Source: Paenibacillus sp. LHD-117 (GTDB lineage: Bacteria; Bacillota; Bacilli; Paenibacillales; Paenibacillaceae). From it: a stretch of DNA of 64,000 bases. The position numbers and the translations under genes were made by a program. This document shows positions 1 to 9,344 of the stretch, piece by piece. How positions within the stretch are numbered: the stretch's first letter is position 1; every line of letters starts with the position of its first letter. Location: NCBI RefSeq assembly GCF_030929555.1, contig NZ_JAVFVT010000033.1, positions 20,715-84,714 on the forward strand. The letters run 5' to 3'. The notes under the pieces are model-generated. The model saw only the letters and a list, made by a program, of their open reading frames with translations. It ran no database searches and had not been told where the DNA came from.

Positions 1-1531
1 TTGTCGTAGCGATTCTCAGCATGCCGGTATTTTGCGAAATGTGAAAGCCATGCTTGAAGTAGTTTTCGACGAGCGGTTGAATGATCATCTTCGGGATCGG
101 AACCGATCCCGCCCCTTCGTCAAGCGCATACTCGATTTTCAATTTTTCGTCGAAGCGCTGCTGCTGCAGCAGCAAATAATGATGGACGTAATCGAGCTCC
201 TGCGACAAGGGGACGATCATTTCTTTCGTATTCATGCTGTAGTGCATCATCTGCCCAAGGGAGGAGACAAGGTTGTATACTTCCGGAGCGTCGTTATCCA
301 GAGCGGAAGCACCAATGGACTGCAGCGCGTTGTTGATGAAATGCGGATTGATTTGCGCCTGCAGCATTTTGAGCTGCGTCGTCTTGTTGGCCAAGTTCAG
401 CTTGTACTCCCGGAAAATCAACTCATTGATCGTATTCATCATCGTACGGAAACGCGTGGCCAAGATGCCGAATTCATCGTTCCGGACAATGTCGATCGGC
501 TCCTCAAGCTGGCCGGTTTGGATTTTGTTGATGCTGCGGATCAATTGTTTGATCGGGTTCGTGAACCGGATCGAGACAATGAGAACGGCCACGGTCGCCA
601 CGGATAAGAACAGCACGGCAATGACGGTATTGATCATCGTCAGTTTATTCGCCTGCGCGGACAGGTATTGGTCGGGAATACGTTTGACGATTGTCCAGTC
701 CAAGTAAGGCGTTTGAATTTGATCGTAAAGAAGGATGCCGTCGTAGCCGGATTTGTCCTTCTCCATGCTGCCCGAGGCCGCTTCTCTTTCGAAGATGCGA
801 TCGATCCATGCGTGTTCCGGCCGCTCGCCGATAGCTTCGCCGTCCGAAGCGAAAATAATGGTGCCATCGCCGTCGATAATGTAGAGGTCTTCCTGCTGTG
901 GATTATAAAGCTGCGCAGTCAGTTCGCGAAGAGCCTCCACTTGCACGTCGATCGCCAGCAATCCGATCCGCTCGGAGGTCGGAACGCGGAACAGTGGGCG
1001 GTAAATCGAAAAAACAAGCTCCTCCTTGTTCGGCTTGATTTGCTGCACGCCGTAATTGTTGCTCGGGTGAGTCGGTATCGTAATGGCGCCGTAAGGGGAA
1101 ATATCCGTTATATTCGGCAGCGCTTCGGCATGCCCGTATGCGAAATTGTTGGCATTCATCAAGAAGCCGTTTTGCCCGTTATCGAGAAACAGATAAACCT
1201 GATAAATATTGTTCGCCGCTTTGGATACAAGCTGGAGCGCCGTATAGACGTAAGATCGGTCTTTATTGTCGGCGACGCCTTTCGCTAAGATGTTTTCCAT
1301 CGTCGTATTGGAATACAGAGTCAACGAAGCGTTGCTCACCACGTCCAGGTAATTGGAGATGTTCGTTTTGCCCTCGGAGATGAGCCGGGTGTTCTCTTCG
1401 ATCGACCGTTCCTTCACCGATTCCTTCGTATACACGTGCGTGACGATGATCGATGCGGCAATGGGTACCACTATGGAAATCAGCATTAGCGCAATCAGTT
1501 TGTAGCGCACGCTTGTTGTCAGCAATCGCAT
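1..1531 (-). CDS. YesM-type sensor histidine kinase, 3' end beyond window
   Basis: Membrane sensor kinase of the YesM/LytS (HisKA_7TM-independent, His_kinase PF06580) type; 510 codons are visible and the ATPase end runs off the window. A transmembrane helix lies at about residues 11-31, an extracellular Cache-like sensor region follows, a second helix is near 295-317, then HAMP (about 320-365) and the phosphoacceptor box NPHFINNALQSI near residue 397. The last visible part is the N-box region (PLVENYFKHGF). The usual box is NPHFLYNTLQ, so this copy is slightly divergent. It is divergent from a sugar ABC operon, the common arrangement in which the kinase and an AraC-type response regulator sense the imported glycan. 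The regulator is not in view and is presumably further left. Start ATG at 1531 chosen because it directly precedes the first membrane helix. Confidence 0.85.
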   Translation of the reverse strand, partial: MRLLTTSVRYKLIALMLISIVVPIAASIIVTHVYTKESVKERSIEENTRLISEGKTNISNYLDVVSNASLTLYSNTTMENILAKGVADNKDRSYVYTALQLVSKAANNIYQVYLFLDNGQNGFLMNANNFAYGHAEALPNITDISPYGAITIPTHPSNNYGVQQIKPNKEELVFSIYRPLFRVPTSERIGLLAIDVQVEALRELTAQLYNPQQEDLYIIDGDGTIIFASDGEAIGERPEHAWIDRIFEREAASGSMEKDKSGYDGILLYDQIQTPYLDWTIVKRIPDQYLSAQANKLTMINTVIAVLFLSVATVAVLIVSIRFTNPIKQLIRSINKIQTGQLEEPIDIVRNDEFGILATRFRTMMNTINELIFREYKLNLANKTTQLKMLQAQINPHFINNALQSIGASALDNDAPEVYNLVSSLGQMMHYSMNTKEMIVPLSQELDYVHHYLLLQQQRFDEKLKIEYALDEGAGSVPIPKMIIQPLVENYFKHGFHISQNTGMLRIATT

Positions 1532-1685
1532 TCCGATCCCGCCTCTCTCTTGTTAGCGTTTTCATATTCTAACATCGCCGAGTCAAAATCGTCCACCTAT
1601 CTTCTCAAATTAGGGAGTGGGAATCGTTTCATGCCCTCTATACAATAAAGGTACTTCACACATCCTAGATAGGAGGAAGCTTGTT

Positions 1686-2567
1686 ATGAAAAGATGGTTG
1701 ACCTCTGAGCCGATCCAACAGTCGGTGTTTGTAGGTCCTGCCCTGTTGGTGTATGCCATCGTCATGGTGCTCCCGTTCTTGCTCGGTATTTATTATTCAT
1801 TCTCCGATTGGAACGGCGTATCCAGCCAGATTGATTGGGTCGGACTGAAGAATTACAAGACGATACTGACGGACGACCCCGACTTTGGACGTTCCTTCTG
1901 GTTTACGGCCCGGTTCACCGTTGCCGTCGTGCTTCTTAGTAATGTGATCGGCTTTATTATCGCCTATTTATTGTCGAAGCCGCTGAAATCGCGGAACATG
2001 CTGCGGACGATCTTTTTTATGCCGAACGTGCTTGGCGGTTTGTTATTGGGTTTCATATGGCAGTTTATCTTCACGCGAAGCTTCTCCGCGATCGGACAAG
2101 CAAGCGATATCGGATTTTTTAACCTATTCTGGCTCGGAACGGAGACGACGGCTTTCTGGGGGCTCGTTATCGTCAGCGTATGGCAGGGGGCCGGCTATTT
2201 GATGGTCATCTACATCGCCGGGCTGACGAACGTGCCGAGCGATATGATGGAAGCGGCCGCGATCGACGGTGCGTCGGGGCTGCAAATTTTGCGCCATATC
2301 GTGCTGCCGCTGATTATGCCCGCAGTGACGATCTGCTTGTTCCTCAGCATTTCTTGGGCGTTCAAGTCGTTCGACCTAAACTTCTCGCTAACACAGGGCG
2401 GACCGTACAAGTCGACCGAATCGGTCGCCATGAACATTTACTACGAGGCATTCAAGAGCAACCGATATGGACTCGGTACGGCGAAAGCGGTCATATTCTT
2501 CGTGGTCGTTACGGTTATTACGATGGTCCAAGTCTCGATCACGAAGAAGAAGGAGGTGGAGATGTAA
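1686..2567 (+). CDS. Carbohydrate ABC transporter permease (MalF/UgpA/LplB type)
   Basis: Integral membrane permease of a CUT1 sugar importer, 293 residues with about six membrane helices. The cytoplasmic EAA loop is clear (EAAAIDGASGLQILRHIVLP), which docks to the ATPase. The start is the ATG ten bases after AGGAGG at 1671-1676; a longer reading from 1617 has no ribosome binding site. The stop overlaps the start of the next permease by one base (TAATG), so the two are translationally coupled and form a heterodimer. No ATPase gene is present, as usual for Bacillales importers that share MsmX. The substrate cannot be read from sequence; adjacent isomerase and dehydrogenase suggest a sugar or polyol that is oxidised after uptake. 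Confidence 0.9.
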   Translation: MKRWLTSEPIQQSVFVGPALLVYAIVMVLPFLLGIYYSFSDWNGVSSQIDWVGLKNYKTILTDDPDFGRSFWFTARFTVAVVLLSNVIGFIIAYLLSKPLKSRNMLRTIFFMPNVLGGLLLGFIWQFIFTRSFSAIGQASDIGFFNLFWLGTETTAFWGLVIVSVWQGAGYLMVIYIAGLTNVPSDMMEAAAIDGASGLQILRHIVLPLIMPAVTICLFLSISWAFKSFDLNFSLTQGGPYKSTESVAMNIYYEAFKSNRYGLGTAKAVIFFVVVTVITMVQVSITKKKEVEM

Positions 2568-3400
2568 TGGGAGAGCGATCGTACGGCATCAAGTGGTTTT
2601 CGGTCGAAATCGTCGTTCTGCTGCTGGCGCTACTATTCCTTGCACCCTTTTACTTCGTCCTCGCGAACTCGTTCAAAGGTTTCGCCGAGCTGCTCGCGGA
2701 TACGTCGGGCTTGCCGCAGAGCTTCACCTGGGACAACTACAAGCGAGCCTGGGAGGTGTTGAATTTCCCGCGTGCCTTCCGAAACTCGCTTCTGATTACA
2801 TTGTTTAGCGACCTGTGCATGATCGTCGTGGCTTCGATGGCGGCCTACCGGCTGCTGCGCCGTCCGACGAGGATCAACCGGTTATTGTTCTCCTTGTTCG
2901 TCGCGGCGATGGTCGTTCCGTTCCAGGCGGTCATGATCCCGCTCGTGAAGGTCGGCAACTGGCTTCATTTCCTGAACAGCATCCCCGGTATTATTTTGTG
3001 TTACACCGGTCTTGGCGTTTCCTTCTCGATCTTCCTGTATCATGGATTCATGAAATCGATTCCGCTCGAGGTCGAAGAAGCGGCGCTCATGGACGGCTGC
3101 AACCCGTACGGCATCTTCTGGCGGATCGTCTTCCCGCTGCTGAAGCCGATGACGATTACCGTGATGGTGCTGCAAAGCTTGTGGATGTGGAACGACTTCC
3201 TGCTTCCACTGCTCATTCTGCAGAAGCCGGAGCTTCAGACGATCCAACTCGCGACGAACTCGCTGTTCGGGCAATACTTGAAGCAGTGGGACTTGGCCCT
3301 TGCGGCGTTGGTCATGGGCATGATACCGATTCTGGCTTTCTTCCTGGTTCTGCAAAAACACGTCATTCAAGGCATTACCGCCGGCGCGGTAAAAGGGTGA
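2567..3400 (+). CDS. Carbohydrate ABC transporter permease (MalG/UgpE/YcjP type)
   Basis: Second permease of the CUT1 importer, 277 residues, six predicted helices starting with the one at about residues 13-32. The EAA motif reads EEAALMDGCNPYGIFWRIVF. Start ATG at 2567 overlaps the stop of the upstream permease; the ribosome binding site AAGGAGG lies at 2550-2556 inside the upstream gene. A frame-open extension back to 2180 runs through the upstream permease and is not coding. Works with the partner permease and the binding lipoprotein that follows after a 147-bp gap. Confidence 0.9.
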   Translation: MGERSYGIKWFSVEIVVLLLALLFLAPFYFVLANSFKGFAELLADTSGLPQSFTWDNYKRAWEVLNFPRAFRNSLLITLFSDLCMIVVASMAAYRLLRRPTRINRLLFSLFVAAMVVPFQAVMIPLVKVGNWLHFLNSIPGIILCYTGLGVSFSIFLYHGFMKSIPLEVEEAALMDGCNPYGIFWRIVFPLLKPMTITVMVLQSLWMWNDFLLPLLILQKPELQTIQLATNSLFGQYLKQWDLALAALVMGMIPILAFFLVLQKHVIQGITAGAVKG

Positions 3401-3547
3401 TTGGATGCGCCGGCAGTTGACCGGCAGTCCACCGGCAGAGCAAATTTGTCCACCTAAACAGTCAATGCGATGAGTGTCGGAGCGTTGGACCGCTGAACTA
3501 CAATTGGGCTTGTAACCAAACAAACGATAAAGGGGAGGCAAGGCAGG

Positions 3548-4843
3548 ATGAAAAAATGGCTAACGGCAATTAGCGCGGTGGCGCTGGCAAGCTCCTTATT
3601 GGCGGGCTGCGGCGGCGGCAATGAAGAGTCTGGGAATGACGCGGCAAGCGGGGAGAAGCCGGCGGGCGAAGTAGTGACGATCAAGATTATGAACTTCAAG
3701 GTCGAGATCGCCGAGCAATTCAACAAGCTGAAGGAAGAATACGAAAAAGAGCATCCCGGCGTCAAGCTTCAAATCGATACCCTCTTGGGCGGAGACGACT
3801 ACAATACGCAATTGAAAGCGCGTTTCGCTTCGGGCGAAATGCCGGATATATTCAACAACGAAGGTTACAACCAGATGGACGCATGGGTCGAATATTTGGA
3901 GGACTTGTCCGATCAGCCTTGGGTGGAGCACGAGATCGCTATCGCGAAAGAACCGACGACAAGAGACGGCAAAGTTTACGGCATGCCGGTCGGACTTGAA
4001 GGGCTAGGCTTCCTGTACAACAAGGACTTGTTCGCCAAGGCGGGCATTACCGAGCTGCCGAAGACGCTGTCGGAGCTCGAAGCGGTTTCACAGAAGCTCC
4101 AGGCGGCAGACGTGGAGCCGTTCGTCAACACGTTCGACACGTGGTTCGGACTGGGCTTCCACAATTTGAACAACGCGTTCGCGAAGCAGTCGGATCCGAA
4201 CGCCTTCATCAAGGGCTTGGACGAAGGTACGGCAACGATCGCCGATAACGCCGTCTTCCAAGATTGGACGAATCTGTTCGACGTCTTGATCAAATACGGC
4301 AACAAGAACGCGTTGACGACGGATTACAATACGCAATCCACGCTGTTCGCCACCGGCAAAGCGGCGATGAGCCAAGGCGGCAACTGGCTGCAGCCCGTGC
4401 TGGACAAGCTGAATCCGGGAATGAACGTGGGCATCCTGCCGATGCCGATCAACGAAGACGGCGCGGCAAACGACAAATTGTTTGTGGGACCTGCCAACAA
4501 CTGGGTGATCTACAAAGACTCTCCGGTGAAGAAGGAAGCGAAGGAGTTTCTGAACTGGCTTGTCTCCTCGGAAACCGGCCAGAAGTATTTGACCAAGGAA
4601 TTCAAATTCATTCCGGCGTTCTCGAATATTAAGACGGATCCCGCGGATCTCGGCGCCGTCGGCGCGGAAGTGCTGAAATATATTGAAGAAGACAAGGTTC
4701 TGGGCTGGCATTGGGCCAAGTACCCGGACGGGGCGGCGCCGGAATTCGGTTCGTCGATGCAGAAGTACATTTCCGGCAAAATCGACAAGGACGCGATGCT
4801 GGGCGAGTTCCAGGCTGCATGGGACAAAATGAAATCCAGATAA
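3548..4843 (+). CDS. Extracellular solute-binding lipoprotein of sugar ABC importer
   Basis: Family 1 extracellular solute-binding protein, 431 residues, the ligand receptor of the CUT1 importer. The signal peptide ends in a lipobox (LLAG followed by Cys21), so it is membrane-anchored by lipidation. The mature part has the usual two-lobed periplasmic-binding fold: an early lobe with TIKIMNFKVEIAEQFNKLK, the hinge segment YGMPVGLEGLGFLYNKDLF near 140-160 and a C-terminal helix. The ribosome binding site AGGGGAGG precedes the ATG at 3548. The 147-bp spacer from the permease gene shows no clear terminator. Such receptors are normally the most highly expressed gene of these operons. Confidence 0.9.
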   Translation: MKKWLTAISAVALASSLLAGCGGGNEESGNDAASGEKPAGEVVTIKIMNFKVEIAEQFNKLKEEYEKEHPGVKLQIDTLLGGDDYNTQLKARFASGEMPDIFNNEGYNQMDAWVEYLEDLSDQPWVEHEIAIAKEPTTRDGKVYGMPVGLEGLGFLYNKDLFAKAGITELPKTLSELEAVSQKLQAADVEPFVNTFDTWFGLGFHNLNNAFAKQSDPNAFIKGLDEGTATIADNAVFQDWTNLFDVLIKYGNKNALTTDYNTQSTLFATGKAAMSQGGNWLQPVLDKLNPGMNVGILPMPINEDGAANDKLFVGPANNWVIYKDSPVKKEAKEFLNWLVSSETGQKYLTKEFKFIPAFSNIKTDPADLGAVGAEVLKYIEEDKVLGWHWAKYPDGAAPEFGSSMQKYISGKIDKDAMLGEFQAAWDKMKSR

Positions 4844-4898
4844 CATCGGCATAAGGAAGCTTCAAAATCATTTTTAATTATTTTAGGAGGTCATATCG

Positions 4899-5729
4899 AT
4901 GAGCTTACAAATTGGATTGCAACTTTATTCCGTACGGGACGAGCTGGAGAAGGATTACTGGGGAACGCTGGAGAAGCTTGCCGCTATCGGCTATCGCAAT
5001 TTGGAGATCGCGAATCACAACGCGGATGCGGGCCTCGAGCCGAACCCGACCGAGCTTCGGAAACGGCTGGATGCGCTGGGGATGAAGGTTGTATCGAGCC
5101 ATATCCATCCGCTTGACCGTTACGAGGAAATTATCGCTTACAACAAGGAGCTTGGCAGCACGGCTATCGCGCTCGGCATCGCCTTCTTCAAGAACAAGCA
5201 AGAAGTGCTGGAATGCTGCGAATTGCTGAACCGCCATGGCGAAGCTTACAAAAAAGGCGGACTGGACTTCTACTATCATAACCATTTCCAAGAATTCCAA
5301 AAGTTCGACGGCGAATATGTGATGGACATTATTCTGAACAATACAGACAAGGATCTCGTCAAAGTCGAATTCGATACGTATTGGGCCGTACGGGGCGGCG
5401 TCGATCCGATCGCTTACCTGAAGAAGCTTGGCGACCGCTGCGATCTTATTCATCAGAAGGACTTGCCGGCAACGGCCAAACCGGCGAACTTGCTGGAAGT
5501 GACAGGCGAAGACGCCGACATTACGTTCGATCGGTTCCTGGAGCTGCAGCAAGCCGACCAGTTCTCGGAAGTGGGCGAGGGCTCGCTCGATATCGCGGGA
5601 ATCATCGGCGCGGCTCGCGAGATCGGAGCTGCCAAGTATATCTTTGTCGAACAGGATCTAACGACTCGCAACCAACTGGAAAGCGTGGAAATCAGTTACC
5701 GTAACATATCAAGACTGTTCGAAGCTTAA
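4899..5729 (+). CDS. Sugar phosphate isomerase/epimerase-like TIM-barrel protein
   Basis: Xylose-isomerase-like TIM barrel (AP endonuclease 2 fold, IolE/IolH superfamily), 276 residues. Candidate metal ligands are visible: YHNH near residue 127, EFDTYW near 152-157, LIHQKD near 187-192, and the late VEQD near 257. The ribosome binding site TAGGAGG lies 13 bases before the ATG. It is followed 26 bp later by a Gfo/Idh dehydrogenase. That pairing is common in polyol and glycoside catabolism, where a 3-keto or inosose intermediate is isomerised, dehydrated or cleaved. The exact reaction cannot be assigned; a dehydratase or a keto-sugar hydrolase of the same fold are alternatives. Confidence 0.8.
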   Translation: MSLQIGLQLYSVRDELEKDYWGTLEKLAAIGYRNLEIANHNADAGLEPNPTELRKRLDALGMKVVSSHIHPLDRYEEIIAYNKELGSTAIALGIAFFKNKQEVLECCELLNRHGEAYKKGGLDFYYHNHFQEFQKFDGEYVMDIILNNTDKDLVKVEFDTYWAVRGGVDPIAYLKKLGDRCDLIHQKDLPATAKPANLLEVTGEDADITFDRFLELQQADQFSEVGEGSLDIAGIIGAAREIGAAKYIFVEQDLTTRNQLESVEISYRNISRLFEA

Positions 5730-5755
5730 GCGGATAGATAGGAGGAGAGAGTTGC

Positions 5756-6859
5756 ATGAGGAAAGTGAAAGTAGGCATCATCGGCTGCGGCAACATCAGC
5801 CCGATTTATTTCGAAGCGGGGAGCAAATTCGACATTATCGAAATCGCAGCTTGCGCCGATTTGGACCTTGCGAGAGCGAAGGAGCGGGCGGAACAGTACG
5901 GCGTGCCGAAAGCGTGTACGGTCGACGAGCTGCTCGCCGATCCGGAGATCGAGATCGTCGTGAATCTGACGATTCCTCACGCCCATGCGGAAATTCATCT
6001 CCGGGCACTCGAAGCAGGCAAGCACACGTACGGGGAGAAGCCGCTTGCGGTTACGATGGAAGACGGGCAGCGCATTCTGGCACTCGCAAAGGAGAAGAAC
6101 CTGCTTGTTGGTTCCGCCCCGGACACGTTCCTCGGCGGAGGCATCCAAACCTGCCGCAAGCTGATCGACGACGGCTGGATCGGCAAGCCAATCGCCGCAA
6201 CCGCGTTCATGTTATATTCGGGACCGGAGAGCTGGCATCCGAATCCGGGTTTTCTGTACGAAGTCGGCGCAGGACCGATGTTCGACATGGGGCCTTATTA
6301 TTTGACAGCCCTGGTCAACCTGATCGGACCGGTCCGCCGCGTATCGGGTTCGGCTCAGATGACATATCCGGAGCGTACGATCACGAACGACATTGACTAC
6401 GGCAAAAAAATTCCGGTCGAAGTTCCGACCTATATCGCGGGCACGCTCGACTTCGAGAACGGGGCGGTTGGCACCATCATTACGAGCTTCGACGTCTGGG
6501 GATCGAAGCTGCCGCACATGGAAATTTACGGTTCGAAAGGTACTTTAATCGTTCCCGATCCGAATACGTTCGACGGACCGGTCTACGTGAAACGGCATAA
6601 CCAAACCGAGTTCATGGAAGTGCCGCTGACGCACGGCTTCACGGAGAACAGCCGCGGACTGGGCCTTATGGATATGGCTTACGCGATCATCAATGGAAGA
6701 GAGCATCGCGCGAACGGCGAGATGGCCTATCATGTACTCGAGCTGATGCACGGCATCCACATCTCCTCGGAGCGGGGCATGCACTACACTGTCGAAAGCG
6801 GCTGCATGCAACCTGCTGCGCTGCCGACCGATCTGCCGAGGAACGGGCTAGACGGCTAA
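5756..6859 (+). CDS. Gfo/Idh/MocA-family NAD(P)-dependent dehydrogenase
   Basis: Oxidoreductase of 367 residues. The N-terminal Rossmann fold carries VGIIGCGNISP (residues 5-15), and the EKPLA motif near residue 93 supplies the usual active-site lysine. The C-terminal half is the alpha/beta substrate domain. Family members oxidise or reduce sugars, polyols and glycosides with bound NAD(P). A GGAGGAGAG site lies just before the ATG. Its place immediately after the TIM-barrel isomerase in a sugar-uptake operon supports a catabolic oxidation of the imported compound; substrate unknown. Confidence 0.85.
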   Translation: MRKVKVGIIGCGNISPIYFEAGSKFDIIEIAACADLDLARAKERAEQYGVPKACTVDELLADPEIEIVVNLTIPHAHAEIHLRALEAGKHTYGEKPLAVTMEDGQRILALAKEKNLLVGSAPDTFLGGGIQTCRKLIDDGWIGKPIAATAFMLYSGPESWHPNPGFLYEVGAGPMFDMGPYYLTALVNLIGPVRRVSGSAQMTYPERTITNDIDYGKKIPVEVPTYIAGTLDFENGAVGTIITSFDVWGSKLPHMEIYGSKGTLIVPDPNTFDGPVYVKRHNQTEFMEVPLTHGFTENSRGLGLMDMAYAIINGREHRANGEMAYHVLELMHGIHISSERGMHYTVESGCMQPAALPTDLPRNGLDG

Positions 6860-6958
6860 CTCTGATTTTAAGATGGATAAGCTTTGAACCGGAAGGCAGG
6901 GTTCCGTACGCTCGCGGCGGAAATCCTGTCTTTTGTTTTGGATAGGAGGGGGATATTG

Positions 6959-7870
6959 GTGGCTCAGAGGTATGCGGTATTGCTGGTTGTCATCGCATCC
7001 GTATGCTACGGACTGCTTGCGACCTTAACGAAGCTGGGGCTTGCGGGCGGACTGCATGTGGGTCAAATCAATGGCGTTCAGTTCATCTTCGGCACGATTC
7101 TGCTTTGGGGAACGGCCATATGGAAGCATCGGCATTGGCAGAAGCCATCGTCTCGGGCGATCTTGAAGCTGCTTGCGGTCGGCACGCTTATGGGGATGAC
7201 AAGCGCGTTCTACAATGCGGCCATTCAGTTCGTGCCGGCTTCCATCGCCGTTGTTCTGCTGTTTCAATTCGTCTGGATCGGCGTGTTGTATGAGTGGATC
7301 TTTCGGCGCGTTGCGCCGAATGGTCAAACGCTCGTTTCCATTGCGATCTCAATCGTAGGGGCTTTGTTCGCCGCCGATGTGTTCCACGGAAAGCTCCTCC
7401 AGATTTCGCCTGCAGGGGTATTGCTGGGCCTTGGAGCAGCATTCTCATACGCGGGGACGCTCTACACAAGCGGGAAAGTCGCGATGGAAGTGAGCTCCTG
7501 GCTGCGCGGACCGATCATCGCGACGGGGGGATTGGCATTCATTTTGTTGCTTTATCCGCCTGTTGACCTTTTTAAGGGGGCGGCATGGGGCGGGTTTTGG
7601 CCGTTGGCCGGATTGCTTGCTCTTCTGGGCATGCTGGTGCCGACGCTGTGCCTGATGTTCGGCACGCCGCCGATCAGCACCGGACTGACTACCGTGCTGG
7701 GATCGGCGCAGCTGCCGGTATCGGTCTTCATGGCATGGACGATATTCGCTGAGCGGGTGTCCGGGCCGCAATGGCTCGGTGTTGGTCTGATCATCGCGGG
7801 AATCGTCGTCGCGCAGTGGAATCGAGAGGCTGGGGGGAAGCCGGCGGGCGGAAGCTCCTTACGAATGTAA
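6959..7870 (+). CDS. EamA/DMT-superfamily transporter
   Basis: Drug/metabolite transporter of about 303 residues with ten predicted membrane helices in two EamA repeats; the second repeat begins near residue 150 and the last helix ends close to the C-terminus. Start choice: GTG at 6959, nine bases after AGGAGG (6944-6949); a TTG one codon earlier is possible. Reading further upstream to 6884 has no ribosome binding site. It lies 99 bp after the dehydrogenase and before a strong terminator, so it could be the last gene of the sugar operon or an independent exporter. Substrate unknown. Confidence 0.8.
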   Translation: MAQRYAVLLVVIASVCYGLLATLTKLGLAGGLHVGQINGVQFIFGTILLWGTAIWKHRHWQKPSSRAILKLLAVGTLMGMTSAFYNAAIQFVPASIAVVLLFQFVWIGVLYEWIFRRVAPNGQTLVSIAISIVGALFAADVFHGKLLQISPAGVLLGLGAAFSYAGTLYTSGKVAMEVSSWLRGPIIATGGLAFILLLYPPVDLFKGAAWGGFWPLAGLLALLGMLVPTLCLMFGTPPISTGLTTVLGSAQLPVSVFMAWTIFAERVSGPQWLGVGLIIAGIVVAQWNREAGGKPAGGSSLRM

Positions 7871-7910
7871 AGGCGATACTTGGAATAAGGCAATTAAGTT
7901 AGGAAAAAGA

Positions 7911-7956
7911 CCGGTCCGAAGGGCATTTGACTGCCCTTCGGACCGGCTTCCTTTTC
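7911..7956. terminator. Strong hairpin terminator, probably bidirectional
   Basis: A perfect 15-bp stem (7911-7925 with 7932-7946) around the loop TTTGAC, followed on the plus strand by CTTCCTTTT. On the minus strand the stem is followed by TCTTTTTCC. It separates the rightward EamA gene from the leftward stalk/ankyrin gene and can serve both. Confidence 0.85.
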
Positions 7957-8000
7957 CCGATATGATTTATCGCTCGATGGTTTGCTCCTTGGCTGTTCTG

Positions 8001-9224
8001 CTAAGACGCTTTAGCTCCAGCCGCTTGCAATGCCTGAACAAGCTCGTCAAGTTCTCTCCACTTTGCAAGGTATAACAGGCGATCAAGCAAATCTTGCGAT
8101 AACACGCTGAGATCGGCACCGTGTTCTACAAGCGCCGCCACGTTCTTCATGGCCACCATATCCGGATTCCAGCTCGCCACTTCGCTTGCGGTGACGAGAA
8201 TAGGAACGTAGTGTTCGCCATGTTTTTCGCGGATCGTATCATCTAACGATAAGTCATAGAATTGAATATTCGTTCCGGATACGAATACCCGTTGGAATAC
8301 GATAGCATTGGGGTCAAATCCGCTTTCTAATAGAAATAATACGACTTCATGATTAAAAAAGGAGTACTTCACGGCATTGGCCAGAATATCCGGCGTCTTC
8401 TCGGCTCCGTAATCGAGCAGCAATTGAACGATTTCGAGATCTACCGGCTTATCGACTTTAACGCTGTTGCCAGCCGCATCGAATGCGGACACTTTCCAAT
8501 TCTCCGTACTGAACAGCAACGGCATATCCTTTAGAAGCGTGGCATTCGGCGAAACCCCTAACTTCAACAGAGCCTCGACCGCGTATTTATGGCGATGGGA
8601 GATCGCGTTCATCAAAGTAAAGTCGGAAGCGGAGCCAGCAGCGATAATAACGTCGATAATCGCATTAGAACGATTGTATTGAAGAGCCAAGAGTAACGCG
8701 TAATCGCTATTTTGAGGATTCAACAAAGGTTTTAATTGCTCTGGCGTCACATCGGACCGGGCAATCACTTTCTTAAGATCGCCTTCAACGGCTTTCGCCG
8801 TTTTCACGATAACCGTTCTGGAAACGGAATCCCATTCGACCATGCCCCCGAGCGATTCGCTCACGAAACGCGCCGATACATAGGTGACGCCCTTCTCTAC
8901 AAAAGGCGTTTGGGCCATGACCGTGTCTTCCCCGTCAATCTTGGCATTCTTGGAGCCGATTTGCAAAATAACGGTCGTCTGATCTTTGGTTGCCGTAATC
9001 GTCTTGGTTGCCGGATCATATTGAATGGTTGCCCCGAGCGCTTCGAAAAGATTGCGGAATGGCACCATGACCGAACCGTTCTTCATGACTGGCGCGGACG
9101 AGAAGGATTGTTTCTTTCCGTCGATGGTAACAGCGATGCCGGGCACTGACGGAGCCGCTGCGGAAACGGATGCTCCGCTTACTAGCAGCAGCAAAGAGAT
9201 TACCAAACATAGTGTTCTTTTCAA
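8001..9224 (-). CDS. Secreted stalk-domain protein with ankyrin-like repeats
   Basis: Exported protein of about 407 residues. A signal peptide is followed by a copper-amine-oxidase N-terminal 'stalk' domain (about residues 30-150; signatures VPFRNLFEALGATIQYD and YVSARFVSESLGG). The rest (about 170-400) looks like ankyrin-type helical pairs: AVEALLKLGVSPNA, EIVQLLLDYGAE, VVLFLLESGFDPNA, NVAALVEHGADLS. Start chosen as TTG at 9224, eight bases after AGGAG; a GTG at 9275 would place residues ahead of the signal peptide and lacks a binding site. Stalk domains are frequent in Paenibacillaceae surface proteins, but fusion to ankyrin repeats is less usual. Probably a cell-surface interaction module; function unknown. 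Confidence 0.75.
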   Translation of the reverse strand: MKRTLCLVISLLLLVSGASVSAAAPSVPGIAVTIDGKKQSFSSAPVMKNGSVMVPFRNLFEALGATIQYDPATKTITATKDQTTVILQIGSKNAKIDGEDTVMAQTPFVEKGVTYVSARFVSESLGGMVEWDSVSRTVIVKTAKAVEGDLKKVIARSDVTPEQLKPLLNPQNSDYALLLALQYNRSNAIIDVIIAAGSASDFTLMNAISHRHKYAVEALLKLGVSPNATLLKDMPLLFSTENWKVSAFDAAGNSVKVDKPVDLEIVQLLLDYGAEKTPDILANAVKYSFFNHEVVLFLLESGFDPNAIVFQRVFVSGTNIQFYDLSLDDTIREKHGEHYVPILVTASEVASWNPDMVAMKNVAALVEHGADLSVLSQDLLDRLLYLAKWRELDELVQALQAAGAKAS

Positions 9225-9344
9225 ATTCAAATCTCCTGACTCTAGTTGGAATAGGTTGTGATGTCGAATAATCACCTATTATGCATTATACTGTCGCAGG
9301 AATATTTAAGTAAATAGTGGATATTTTTAGGGAGATCAAGATCG

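Noticed and set aside
1617..1685. Longer first permease starting at GTG 1617
   Set aside because: The added segment lacks a ribosome binding site and contains the AGGAGG of the ATG at 1686.
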